A stretch of DNA of 64,000 nucleotides from Aphrocallistes beatrix (Eukaryota > Porifera > Hexactinellida > Sceptrulophora > Aphrocallistidae). The translations under genes were made by a program, and so were the position numbers. The number at the start of each line of letters is the position of its first letter. Position 1 is the first letter of the stretch. The stretch lies in the NCBI GenBank assembly GCA_963281255.1, contig OY725490.1, positions 3,720,001 to 3,784,000 of the forward strand, in the 5' to 3' direction. Below are positions 33,241-43,745 of the stretch, piece after piece. The notes beneath the pieces were generated by a model that made no database searches, was not told where the DNA came from, and saw nothing but the letters and a program-made list of their open reading frames with translations.

Positions 33241-33950
33241 CTCCTGGTTACGCCACTATTTGAAAGCACCTGAAAAGAATAACTTACGTTCACCAAACCG
33301 GCGATCTTTGCTGGACGCCATATTTTTCTCTCATAAAATTATTATCCGGACAGAAATTCAAGTGGGTTCATAGCCAAATCCTACATCGTGCCATTGATTT
33401 ACTTTACATTTTCATTATTTTTTGCACCTATTGCCCGACTATTAGTGGAACAGAGACATGTTTGTTAATTGCCCATGACTAGTTATAAAATTGTGTTTTA
33501 ATATCCAATTGAATTGCTTAGCAGAATACCACTCTAGTCAGCCACTGACTTCTTTTAGTCTCTTGGTGTTACAAGAGTGGGATATGTTTACTTGTTACTA
33601 CATATATTAAACTATACATAATTAATAAAATTATGTATTATTTGTATGCAAGTAAATCTATACCACCCAAGCTCTCATCAAATTAGCCCCCGGTAGAGCG
33701 TCGTAAACCCACCCAAGGAATGACCTGGGGGCCGGAAATAATCCGGATATAACCAGTATTAACTAGAAAGGATATTACAAATCCTAGCATTTTAATATAC
33801 TATAAGTTGTCTACTTAAATACTATAGACCAGGGGTTGGCAGCCTATGGCACGCGGAGTTGAAATATATGTGTGTCGGCAGACCGACATTTATGTTATTC
33901 AGAAGTATGTATCCCTAGGCAGGCGTGCCACTGGCACAAGATCATAAATA
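33241..33950. other. Intergenic; isolated hAT end near 33831
   Basis: AT-rich. At 33831 CAGGGGTTGGCAGCCTATGG is a hAT left terminus without a recognisable right end before the Rep1 copy at 33951. Confidence 0.45.
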
Positions 33951-34444
33951 CAAGCGCGCTTCGCTTGCTTGCGCTGCGAGGCTGACGGACACTGTGTCCG
34001 CAGGAGGAGCCCTTTGGGCGCCTGGACTCAGATTGATTAATTATAAGGGAAATAACATCTCTAAATACGTCAGTCTTACTGTTATAATCAATATCGCACG
34101 AAAAATCACCAAATTTGTCAATTTTTAAAATTTTGATGAGCAATGGTTACGTCATAACAGTGATGAGTCATCATTTTTTGATGATTGTATCACATGTGAG
34201 GAATATTAATATACACAATCTATTAAAATTTCAGCCTTCTATCATCTAAAATGAGTTATAGAGTTATAGTCGAAAAACTGAAATTTCTAATTATAAAAAA
34301 GGTGACAATGACTTCATAATTCTATGATGAGTAGACATTTTCGTTTGAACTCAGAACTTAGTGGAGCCATAGCCAAAAGACCCCCACATGCCAAAAATCA
34401 GCTTTCTGCGGCTGGCAGATTCTTCAATCAATTCATCACAAATA
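33951..34444 (-). repeat. Rep1 copy 6 (full length)
   Basis: CAAGCGCGCTTCGCTTGC hairpin end to CAATTCATCACA end. Contains GTGATGAGTCATCA and AATTCTATGATGAG; the second TGACGTCA is mutated to TGACTTCA. Two copies of the 26-bp motif follow at 34446-34510. Confidence 0.82.
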
Positions 34445-34521
34445 TATCCTTACTATTAAAATTCGATTAATGTGTGTTTATATATCCTTACTATTAAACT
34501 CGATTAATGTGTATATATATA

Positions 34522-34708
34522 CAGTCGACTCCGCTTAATAGGGTCACTGTTTAATCGGGTCAACCGCTTAATCAGGCCACTTTTGGCAGGACCGGAATAG
34601 CTCTCACACATAGAAGTAATACAAAATATTTTCGGTTAATAGGGTTCTCCGCTTAATCGTGGCAAAATGTCCTCTGACCGATGTGACCCTATTAAGCGGA
34701 GTCGACTG
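34522..34708. mobile_element. pogo-like MITE, copy c
   Basis: 187 bp inside TA microsatellite between Rep1 pieces, ends CAGTCGACTCCGCTTAATAG, TA on both sides. Confidence 0.88.
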
Positions 34709-34714
34709 TATATA

Positions 34715-34764
34715 CAACCGCGCTTCGCTTGCTTTCTCTGCGGGGCTGGCGGACACTTTGTCCC
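34715..34764 (-). repeat. Rep1 copy 7 (hairpin end only)
   Basis: CGCGCTTCGCTTGCTT ... GGCTGGCGGACACTTTGTCC, then fused directly to duplicated segment D copy 2 at 34766. Confidence 0.7.
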
Positions 34765-34765
34765 C

Positions 34766-35093
34766 TCCCCTAAATGAAATCAGAGTTATATAAATGAGCG
34801 CGCCCCCAAATAAAACCCCACAACCAGGATTAATTTTTGAGCGGGCTCAGGTCGGGGACGTTATCAGTTTTTAAAAATAATTATCGATGTAGCAAATATC
34901 AGTTCCCCATATCAGGGGCTAAACTAGGATTTTCAGGGGGGCATTGAGAGAGCGAAGCGAGGGTTGGTAACTAATATATCAACTGAAATATTTGCCATCT
35001 TGAAATTGATTTAAATATATAATTATAATTCTATTAAGCTTAGAGTAATCAACACTAGGGTGTGATGGTAATAAAAGTATATGGATATCTCGG
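34766..35093. repeat. Duplicated segment D, copy 2 (empty site)
   Basis: Second copy of 32693-33240 without the pogo MITE. Joined on the left to a broken Rep1 hairpin and on the right to another Rep1. Confidence 0.85.
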
Positions 35094-35104
35094 TTAATGT
35101 ATAT

Positions 35105-35597
35105 TTGCTTGCTTGCGCTGCGCGACTGGCGGACACTTTGTGTCCGCCAGAGGGGCCCTTCGAGCGCCTGTGGTCACAATTGATTAATTATAAAATAAAT
35201 AGCATCTCTAAATACGTCTTTCCTACTGTTATAATCGATATCGCACGAGAAATCACCAAATTTATCAATTTTTAAAATTTTGATGTGTAATGATGGCGTC
35301 ATAACAAAGTATTGAGTCATCATTTTATGATGATAGTTGCATCATATTTGAGTTATGTTAGTATACAGATTCTATTAAAATTGCAGCCTTCTATCTCCTA
35401 TAATGGATGAGTTATGCTCGAATAACTGTATTGCTTATAACTGTATTGCTTAAAAATGTGATAATGACGTCATTATTTGATGATGAGTCAACATCTTGCT
35501 CTGAGCTCAGAACTTAGTGGAGCCATAGCCAAAATACTCCCACATGCCAAAAATCAGCTTTCTGTGCCTGGCAGTTTCTTCAATCAATTCGTTACAG
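35105..35597 (-). repeat. Rep1 copy 8
   Basis: GCTTGCTTGCGCTGCGCGAC to CAATCAATTCGTTACAG; stem GGCGGACAC / GTGTCCGCC intact. Confidence 0.85.
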
Positions 35598-35620
35598 ATA
35601 TATATATATATATATATATA

Positions 35621-36113
35621 AGCGCGCTTCGCTTGCTTGCGCTGCGCGGCTGGCGGACACTTTGTGTCCGCCGGAGGCTCCCTTCGGTCGCCTGGAGGTG
35701 ACATTGGTTAATTATAAGGGAGATATCATCTCTAAATATGTCCATCTTAGTTTTAAAATCGATATCACTCGAAAAAACACCAATTTTGTCAATTTTTTAA
35801 ATTTTGATGCGTAATGATGACGTAATAACAGGGTGATGAGTCATCATTTTTTGATGATAGTTGTGCCATATGTGAGATGTATTAATATACATAATCTATT
35901 AAAATTTCAGCCTTCTATCTCCTATAATGGCTGAGTTATGCTCGAATAACTGTATTGCTTAACTTTTAAAAATGTGACAATGACGTCATAATTCCATGAT
36001 GAGTCGACATTTTCGTCTGAGCTCAGAACTTACTGGAGCCATAGCCAAAATACTCCCACATGCCAAAAATCAGCTTTCTGTGACTGGCAGTTTCTTCAAT
36101 CAATTCGTTACAG
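35621..36113 (-). repeat. Rep1 copy 9
   Basis: Same orientation as copy 8, separated by a (TA)n tract. Stem 3 reads AGGCTCCC / GGTCGCCT, with two mismatches, while stem 2 is perfect. Confidence 0.87.
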
Positions 36114-36174
36114 ATATATATATATAAATAAATAAATAAATATACATTAATCGAGTTTTAATAGTAAGGATATA

Positions 36175-36645
36175 CACTACCCACCAAAAGTATTCGTACA
36201 CCTCAATATTTCCCATTAAAATAGTACTAAATGTGTCTATTACTGAACTGTCATGCAGTTAAACTAGACGAGATACAGTATATTTGATTTCAGATTCGTA
36301 TTCGACGCATTTGAATGACCTATTTTAGAGTTTTCAAATCAATTAAGTTTTAACTATGCCGAAATTTATCATCCTGTGCTACCCTGTGTCACCTATCACC
36401 ATCTGCTACAGTGATTGAGACTCTAGAAAAGTGGTACATGGTGGCACAGGTCGGGAATTTTAACCTTGGCAATTAGCAATTGATTTGAAACTTCGAAAAT
36501 AGGTAATTCAAATGCGTAGAATACGAATCTGAAATCAAATATACTATATCTCTTATATTTTAACTGCATGATCATTCTTTAATATAGCCATTTAGTAATA
36601 TATTAATGGGAAATATTGAGGTGTACGAATACTTTTGGTAGGGCA

Positions 36646-36648
<3 letters not shown>
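36175..36648. mobile_element. Tc1-like MITE, second family (474 bp)
   Basis: Ends CACTACCCACCAAAAGTATT and complement ...AATACTTTTGGTAGGGCAGTG, flanked by TA. Internal GAATCTGAAATCAAATATAC matches complement on the other arm. Confidence 0.82.
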
Positions 36649-36680
<32 letters not shown>

Positions 36681-36683
<3 letters not shown>

Positions 36684-36870
36684 TCGACTCCGCTTAATAG
36701 GGCCACATCGGTCAGAGGACATTTTGGCCTGATTAAGCGGAGAATCCTATTAACCGAAAATATTTTGTATTAGCTTTTATGTGTGAGAGCTATTCTGGTC
36801 CTGCCAAAAGTGGCCCGATTAAGCGGCTGACCCGATTAAACAGTGTGGCCCTATTAAGCGGAGTCAACTG
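36681..36870. mobile_element. pogo-like MITE, copy d
   Basis: 190 bp within a long (TA)n tract. Ends CAGTCGACTCCGCTTAATAG / ...GGAGTCAACTG. Confidence 0.87.
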
Positions 36871-36889
36871 TATATATATATATATATAT

Positions 36890-37027
36890 GTAACGAACTG
36901 ATTGAAGGAACTGCCAGGCGCAGAAAGCTGATTTTTGGCATGTGGGAGTCTTTTGGCTATGGCTCCAATAAATTCTGAGTTCAGAAGAAAATGTCGACTC
37001 ATCATGGAATTATGACGTCATTGTCAC
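36890..37027 (+). repeat. Rep1 copy 10, cut at the mariner breakpoint
   Basis: GTAACGAACTGATTGAAGG through TCATCATGGAATTATGACGT + CATTGTCA, then abruptly mariner DNA at 37028. Confidence 0.85.
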
Positions 37028-37436
37028 GTCCCAGGCTAAAATGAGGGGAATAAAATTATTGATAGATAATGCTAGCTCCCATACAACCAAGCTCACTAAA
37101 AATTTCTTGGAATCAGAGGGGTTAGATTTACTTCCCCACCCACCCTACTCACCAGACCTAGCTCCCTGTGATTTTTGGCTATTCCCAAAGCTCAAAATCT
37201 ACCTTCAAAGCAGGGAATTTTAGTCGAAACAAACCCTCGGGTCGGCCCTGTACCAGTTCTTCAAATCCACCCCCGAAGAAGAGTACAGAAATGCATTCAT
37301 AAAGTGAGTGGAAAGATCGAAACGCTTTGTAGAAGTAGGAGGGGGGTATTTCGAATAAATAATACATTGAGACATATTCTATGACATTTATTTATGATTT
37401 TATGGTATGACCCGCAATACTTTTTGAATGCCCTAG
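37028..37436 (+). pseudogene. mariner transposase, C-terminal half (split element)
   Basis: Begins mid-gene: RPRLK then MRGIKLLIDNASSHTTKLTK and LPHPPYSPDLAPCDFWLFPK, the mariner catalytic block with the second and third acidic residues (DNA..., PYSPDLAPCD). After a one-base frameshift near 37221 it continues FFKSTPEEEYRNAFIK, stop, then RSKRFVEVGGGYFE and stop at about 37352. Ends with the terminal repeat ...GCGGGTCAT complement and CCCTAG, TA at 37437-37438. Its missing 5' part is at 41877-42799 in the opposite orientation. Confidence 0.88.
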
Positions 37437-37782
37437 TATAATCTATCATATATATTCGGAAATATTGATATTCCAAATCTACGCACCTAAAAATCTCAGG
37501 TTAACAGTTAAAAACTAGTTTCTAGCATATTTTTCATATTCACATTTTTCTAGCAAATTTTGTGAAAATTCACTAACATTTAAGTTTGTGCTTAAGTTTA
37601 AACTTAAGTAGTAACAACTTTAAGTACCTCCAGAGGCAGTGGCGGATCCAGGGGGGGGGCAGGGGGCCAGGGTTCCCCCTTCGAGAACTAGCAAAGTTAA
37701 TGTAGTCGTGGAATAATTGTATTATACGTACATTATAATCCTTACTATTAAAACTCGATTAATGTTTATTTGTGTATATATA

Positions 37783-39511
37783 TCAAGGTTGAAACCGCTT
37801 CAACCAAATACCAATTTAACTGAATAATAGTCAGACCAAATGATTTGGTTAACCGAATAATGATCAAACCGAATAATTTGGTTAACCGAATAATGGTCAA
37901 ACCGAATAATGGTCAAACCGAATAATTTGGTTAACCGAATAATGGTCAAACCGAATAATTTGGTCAACCGAATATTTAGTCAAACGAATATTTGGTCAAC
38001 CAAATAATACTTGATTATATTTTTGCATAAATGTTTATAAATTATATAAATATTTATACAAAAATATAATCAAGTATAAGTAGGCCTATTCATGGCCTAC
38101 TTAATATACGGCTATATATGTCACCGAGAAGGCCAGAAAACGAAGAGGCCAGTTTTAACAAAGTCAAAATTTAATTAGACCGATAAATCAAAAACCGCTT
38201 CCGATAGACCTTTGAAATCTATTATTACCATATACAAACATTATATCAGAGTATCCAATTCCGGTGTCAAAAATTTGATATGTCATCATGTGATTGCGCA
38301 ATAGGTTCTTTTTAGAGCGGAGAATGTTGCTGTTCCAGGTCATATTAAACATCGTTATCTGCATTTCTAATGCCTGATTTTTTAATAGAGCAACAATAGG
38401 AAGACTTCAAGCCAAAAAATGTGAAAATTTTAGTTGGAATGTCTATGCATTCCTCAGTTGCTATGGAAACAAAAAATTACATGTTTAAGCCATAACTCGA
38501 AAAGTATAGATCGTAGACACTACAAAATTATACCATTTAATCCGTAAACTATTACTTCCTATATGAGAATAATACTATTTACATGTCTATTTTCAATAAG
38601 TTCTGAGTTATCTAGGATTTTGTCACATCTCATTACTTCTCAATAGATCGTGATAAAATCCTAGATAACTCAGAACTTATTGAAAATAGACATGTGAATA
38701 GTATTATTCTCATATAGGAAGTAATAGTTTACGGATTAAATGGTATAATTTTGTAGTGTCTACGATCTATACTTTTCGAGTTATGGCTTAAACATGTAAT
38801 TTTTTGTTTCCATAGCAACTGAGGAATGCATAGACATTCCAACTAAAATTTTCAGATTTTTTGGCTTAAGATCTTCCTATTGTTGCTTTATCAAAAAATT
38901 AAGCATTAGAAATGCAGATAACGATGTTTAATATGACCTGGAACAGCAACATTCTCCGCTCTAAAAAGAACCTATTGCGCAATCACATGATGACATATCA
39001 AATTTTTGACACCGGAATTGGATACTCTGATATAATGTTTGTATATGGTAATAATACATTTTAAATGTCTATCGGAAGCGGTTTTTGATTTATAGGTCTA
39101 ATTAAATTTTGACTTTGTTAAAACTGGCCTCTTCGTTTTATGGCTTTCTCGGTGACATATATAGCCGTATATAAAGTAGGCCATGGCCTATTAGATTTAT
39201 TTGTGTTTGGACCACCTCATGTAAGAACATATGATTGTGTTGGGAAAGCATGCAAATTATTCGGTTGACCAAATTATTCGGTTGACCAAATTATTCGGTT
39301 GACCAAATTATTTGGTTGACCAGATTATTCGGTTGACCAGATTATTCGGTTGACCAAATTATTCGGTTGACTAAATTATTCGGATGACCAAATTATTTAG
39401 TTCTCAACCGAATATCAAATAATGATATTTGGTTACAAACCAAATATCAACTATTTGCAATTTGCAAATAATATTTGGTTAAACCGAATAATCAACTATT
39501 CGGTTTCAACC

Positions 39512-39515
<4 letters not shown>
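37783..39515. mobile_element. FB3 foldback made of ATTCGGTTNACCAAAT repeats, interrupted by FB2
   Basis: Ends TCAAGGTTGAAACCG and CGGTTTCAACCCTGA in a TA tract. The arms are short tandem repeats around AACCGAATAATTTGGTCAAC. Interrupted at 38091-39185. The uninterrupted copy is 56803-57424. Confidence 0.85.
38091..39185. mobile_element. FB2 palindromic element with 7-bp duplication
   Basis: 1095-bp near-perfect palindrome, ends CATGGCCTACTTAATATACG and complement, flanked by GCCTATT (38084-38090, 39186-39192). Centre near 38640 around GTCACATCTCATTACTTCTC. The matching position of the FB3 copy at 57135 is uninterrupted. Confidence 0.9.
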
Positions 39516-39552
<37 letters not shown>

Positions 39553-39635
39553 TTGAATTTTCGATTTATCGAAATGCATCCTATGTTTCATTAATTCGAT
39601 CAGACTTTTTGGTTTTAAATTCCGAGTATAAGACC

Positions 39636-40377
39636 GACTTCAGACGAAAATGTCGACTCATCGTGGAATTATGACGTCATTGTCACCTTTTTTATAATTA
39701 GAAAATTCAGGTTTTCAACCATAACTCATCCATTTTAAATGATAGAAGGCTGAAATTTTAATAAAGTGTGTATATTAATATTATTCAAATGTGGTATAAC
39801 TATCATCAAAAAATGATGACTCATCACTCTGCTATGACGTCATCATTACGCCCCATTTTTATATTTAGAAATTTCAGTTTTTGACTATAACTCAGTCATT
39901 TAGGTGATAGAAGGCTTAAATTTTAATAGAATGTGTATATTAATATATCTCACATATGATAAAACCAGTAGCGGATTTAGGAGTGTGCGGAGTGTGCGGC
40001 CGCACAGGGCCCCCACATTTTCGGGCCCCCCCACAAATTGACTTAAATTATATGTACTTGTTTTTCTAATGAAATAATCTCACTAATATGAATATTGTAT
40101 GCAGCAAATCTCATTTTTCATTTTCATTTCAAAATTTTAATAAAATTATTATAATAATTATAATCATTTTTTAAAAAAATTTTAGATGCCAGGGCCCCCA
40201 CAATCGCACTCGCACAGGCCCCCCACATTCCTAAATCCGGCACTGGATAAAACTATCGTATTTAGAAATGTTATCTACCTTATAATTAATCAATGTGACC
40301 CCAGGCGACCGAAAGGAGCCATCGGCGGACACAAAGTGTCCGCAAGCCGCGCAGCGCAAACAAGCGAAGCCCGCGTG
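39636..40377 (+). repeat. Rep1 copy 11 with internal reduplication and nested hAT MITE
   Basis: Runs to GACGTCATCATTACG at 39850, then jumps back to TTTATATTTAGAAATTTCAG and repeats the central part. Interrupted at GATAAAAC by the hAT MITE 39966-40245, then hairpins CGGACACAAAGTGTCCG and the end near 40377. Confidence 0.8.
39966..40245. mobile_element. hAT MITE, perfect 8-bp duplication
   Basis: 280 bp starting CAGTAGCGGATTTAGGAGTG, ending CTAAATCCGGCACTG, flanked by GATAAAAC (39958-39965, 40246-40253). Sub-terminal GGGCCCCC tracts. Confidence 0.92.
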
Positions 40378-40398
40378 TATATATATATATATATATAC

Positions 40399-41075
40399 CT
40401 GTAACGAATTGATTGAAAAAACTGTCGGGCGGAGAAAGCTGATTTTTGACATGTGAGTCTTTTGGCTATGGCTCCACTAAGTTCTGACCTCAGACAAAAT
40501 GTCAACTCATCATGGAATTATGACGTCATTATCACCTTTTTTATAATTAGAAATTTCAGTTTTTCGACTATAACTCAGCCATTTTATGTGATAGAAGGCT
40601 TAAATTTTAATAGAATGTGTATATTAATATATCTCACATATGATCCAACTATCATTAAGAAATGATGACTCATCACCCTGTTATAACGTCATCATTACGC
40701 ATCAAAAAAATTAAAAATTTACAAATTTGATTATTTTTCCAGTGATATTGATTATAACAGTAAAACAGACATACAGTCAGGGTCGCTTATTGTGAACCAC
40801 CAGGGGACCAAAAAATCTGTTCATTATAGAGATACTTCATATTAAGCGAACTTGATTCAATGCAAATCCTATCTAAACCACTGAATTTGGGACCAGGAGG
40901 TTAGTTCATAATAAACGAATGTTCATAATAAGCGGGTTCATAATAAGCGACCCTGACTGTATTTAGAGATGCTACCTCCCTTTTGATCAATCAATGTGAC
41001 TCCAGGCGCCAAAGGGCTTTTCCGGTGGTCAAAGTGTCCGCCAGCTGCGCAGCGCAAGCAAGCGAAGCGCGCTTG
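40399..41075 (+). repeat. Rep1 copy 12 with nested MITE2
   Basis: CTGTAACGAATTGATTGAAA to AAGCGAAGCGCGCTTG. Split at TA (AGACA|TA|TTTAGAGATG) by MITE2 40774-40959. Confidence 0.87.
40774..40959. mobile_element. MITE2 (pogo-like), solo copy
   Basis: 186 bp, CAGTCAGGGTCGCTTATTGT ... AATAAGCGACCCTGACTG, TA on both sides. Carries the undisrupted TTAA that is the insertion site of the 1928-bp element in the other copy. Confidence 0.9.
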
Positions 41076-41131
41076 TAAATAAATAAATCCTTACTATTAA
41101 AACTCGAATAATGTTTGTATATATATATATA

Positions 41132-41618
41132 CAAGCGCGCTTCGCTTGCTTGCGATACGCGGCTGGCGGACATTTTGTGTCCTCCGGAGGGTCCTTTCGG
41201 TCGCATGTGGTCACAGTGATTAACTATAAGGGAGATAATATCTCCAAATATGTCTGTCTTACTAATAAAAATTGATACTATTCGAAAAATCGTTAAATTA
41301 ATCAATTTTTTAAAATTTTTGATGTGTAATGATGACGTCATAACAGAGTAGTGAGTCATCATTTTTTGATGATTGTATCACACGTGAGGAATATTAATAT
41401 ACACATTCTATTAAAATTTCAGCCTTCTATCACCAAATGGCTGAATTAGAAAAATTGAAATTTCTAATTATAAAAAAGGTGATAATGACGTCATAATTCC
41501 ATGATGAGTCGACATTTTTGTCTGAGCTCAGAACTTAGTGGAGCCATAGCCAAAAGACTCCCGCATACCAAAAATCAGCTTTCTGCGCCTGGCAGTTTCT
41601 TCAATTAATTCGTTACAG
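41132..41618 (-). repeat. Rep1 copy 13
   Basis: CAAGCGCGCTTCGCTTGC to CAATTAATTCGTTACAG. Both TGACGTCA sites intact. The 26-bp motif flanks it on both sides (41087, 41641). Confidence 0.87.
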
Positions 41619-41681
41619 AGAGATATATATAAATAAATAAATCCTTACTATATTAAAACTTGATTAATATTTATTTGTTTA

Positions 41682-41876
41682 CAAGCGCGCTTCGCTTGCT
41701 TGCGCTGCGCGGCTGGCGGACACAAAGTGTCCACCGAAGACGCCCTTTGGGCTCCTGTTGTCACCATTGATTAATTATATGGGAGATAACATCTCTAAAT
41801 ACGTCTGTCCTACTGTTATAATCGATATCGTCCGAAAAATCACCGAATTTGTCAATTTTAAAAATTTTTGATGCGG
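41682..41876 (-). repeat. Rep1 copy 14, cut at the mariner breakpoint
   Basis: CAAGCGCGCTTCGCTTGC ... GTCAATTTTAAAAATTTTTG + ATGCG, then mariner DNA from 41877. Confidence 0.85.
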
Positions 41877-42799
41877 AGCTCTTCCACGTTTTTTATTAGG
41901 TTTGGAAGTACTTTCTCTGTAAAAAACGTTGTGTTTACTGTTTTACCACTTTCAGAAGGTATTTGCAAGACTATTCCACTACTATTGAAGAAGATCGTGT
42001 ACATGACCTTCGGTTTTCTGAAGTCGGGCCTAGGAATTTGGGCCGGTCTTTCGTCGCCTCTCACCCATGATCGCATTTTATACTTGCTGTAAGGGGTTGA
42101 ATAATATACCCAAGTCTCATCCCCGGTTATAACTTCAGCTAGGCGTCTAGGATCACAACCGTCATAGGTTTCCAGGAGTTTCTTGGCAGTCTTTACACGT
42201 GCGAGCTTTTGTTGATCGCCGAGGTTATTTGGGACCCACTTACCGCAAATGGATCGGAAACCAAGCTGAGTAGTCAGAATGGAATGAATGGCCCCCGATG
42301 AAATCTCCATACTCTGCTCTAACTGCTCGATTGTTATACACTTATCTTCCCTGACTTTGCTCTCGATTAGAGCAACATTCTCTGGGGTGCTGACGGACAC
42401 CGGTCTCCCAGATCGAGGTAGATCTGACACGTTTGTATTTCCAGACTGAAATCGTGCAGCCCATCGCTCGACCGTTGATCTGGAAGGGCAGTCCATGCAC
42501 AATACCTCCTGCAACTAGTTGCAGATGAGTACCGGCTGGATGCGGAGTTTTGTGCGAAACTCAATGTAAGCTCTCCGTTTCAGATTAAAATTGTCATCCT
42601 TGGAAGCCATAATTTTACCAGTATGTTGAAATGATGTGTGAATAAATTGATCAGAAATTTGTAATTTTCATTCAATCAAGCTAAGATTTTCAGTAAATCA
42701 AGCTAAGATATAAGGTTGTCTTATAGATAAAAACTGATTTGTTTACTATTATAGTTTGCGAAATATACCATGACCCGCAAGACTTATTGAACGACCTAG
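41877..42799 (-). pseudogene. mariner transposase, N-terminal two-thirds (split element)
   Basis: Right terminus is the mariner inverted repeat (complement reads CTAGGTCGTTCAATAAGTCT), TA at 42800-42801. The start ATG at 42610 opens MASKDDNFNLKRRAYIEFRT; a TAG at 42517-42515 interrupts it. It continues with the paired helix-turn-helix region, SDLPRSGRPVSVST, and the first catalytic aspartate in VITGDETWVYYSTPYSKYKM. It runs off at NVEELR where Rep1 begins. Summed with 37028-37436 the two pieces total 1332 bp, the usual length of a whole mariner. Besides the TAG no frameshift is visible in this half. Confidence 0.9.
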
Positions 42800-42801
42800 T
42801 A

Positions 42802-43475
42802 TGTTTCCTTTTGTTTACAATAGATACATAAAGTAAACCATTTCTAAAAATGAGCTAGAGATTAGCCTACAACGGTTGACCTGGGGCTTTTAGCAATGTT
42901 GATGATCCGTGTTATAAGAAATTTGATTTAACTTGACTGGATATTAAATGTTTATGTTTAACGTTTTCTAGGATATTACCCATTAAATTTCTTACTTCTT
43001 ACACTATATATTTGTGCTCATACTCAAATCAGAAGTATTAGATATTGTCTACCTGGGTTTGAATGATGGAAAATTCGTCGCTATCGTATATAGTAATGCA
43101 TAAATAAGAATTTAACCGGCATCCACTGTATTTCCATTTTCGGATGATTTCAGTCATAGCGGCTAAAGGTCAAGACATCTAGACAGTACAAGTTTGTACA
43201 TATGCTACTGCAGTAGTGCAAAATCCTATGATTACATTATCTTGCGCCTAAAATACTATGATATCACTTGACTACTTTAATTATCCACCTCAAAAGCCTC
43301 CTTGACACCTGGTTTCGAGCTCCATTCCTCCTTTCAAATGCAATCGGCCTTTGGCCCCTCATCATATTTCCACACCTAAAATCACCCACTTCTTATATAT
43401 TGTACATATAACTTAGGTTTCCGGTGACGGATTTTCCGTTAATGCCTGGGTTTCAACACTACCCAAACTGTAACA
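42802..43475. other. Intergenic / possible 3' end of the coiled-coil gene
   Basis: No repeat recognised. An alternative 28-nt exon candidate on the minus strand lies at 43054-43081 (acceptor ...TACGATAG, donor CCCAG|GTAGAC), also phase-compatible with exon E. Confidence 0.35.
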
Positions 43476-43498
43476 TCACGGATGAAGATATAATAGAT
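43476..43498 (-). CDS. Coiled-coil gene, proposed terminal exon F
   Basis: Acceptor with a good pyrimidine tract, GAATTTTGTCTTCAG|AT, 114 nt after exon E. Adds (N)LLYLHP and TGA. An alternative continuation is the 43054-43081 candidate, so the end of the gene is unsettled. Confidence 0.35.
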
Positions 43499-43612
43499 CT
43501 GAAGACAAAATTCAAATATTTAGTAATAGTAGTCTGTAATGTTGTGCTACTATCTATAAGTAAACTGATGTAAACAATTCTTAATGAAAATCATTGAAAA
43601 AGTTGTACTTAC

Positions 43613-43718
43613 TTGCACTTGTATCATCGTAAGTTTCTTGTGGTAATGAGATGGAAAGATTTCCTTCTTTAATTGAATGCTCTATTATGTTTTGAAGAAC
43701 ATTCTTTAAGAGAGTTAC
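43613..43718 (-). CDS. Coiled-coil gene, exon E (106 nt)
   Basis: Acceptor TTGTCTCTAG|G, donor GCAA|GTAAGT (consensus). Encodes VTLLKNVLQNIIEHSIKEGN then LSISLPQETYDDTSA, continuing the helix of exon D. Phase 0 in, phase 1 out. Same length as exon D by chance. Separated from D by a 4.9-kb intron full of repeats. Confidence 0.6.
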
Positions 43719-43745
43719 CTAGAGACAATTTTGAAATCACTACTA

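Noticed and set aside
41682..41876. Rep1 as a tRNA-derived SINE
   Set aside because: No convincing A and B box spacing or poly-A/simple 3' tail; the hairpin-rich end does not fold like a tRNA by eye.
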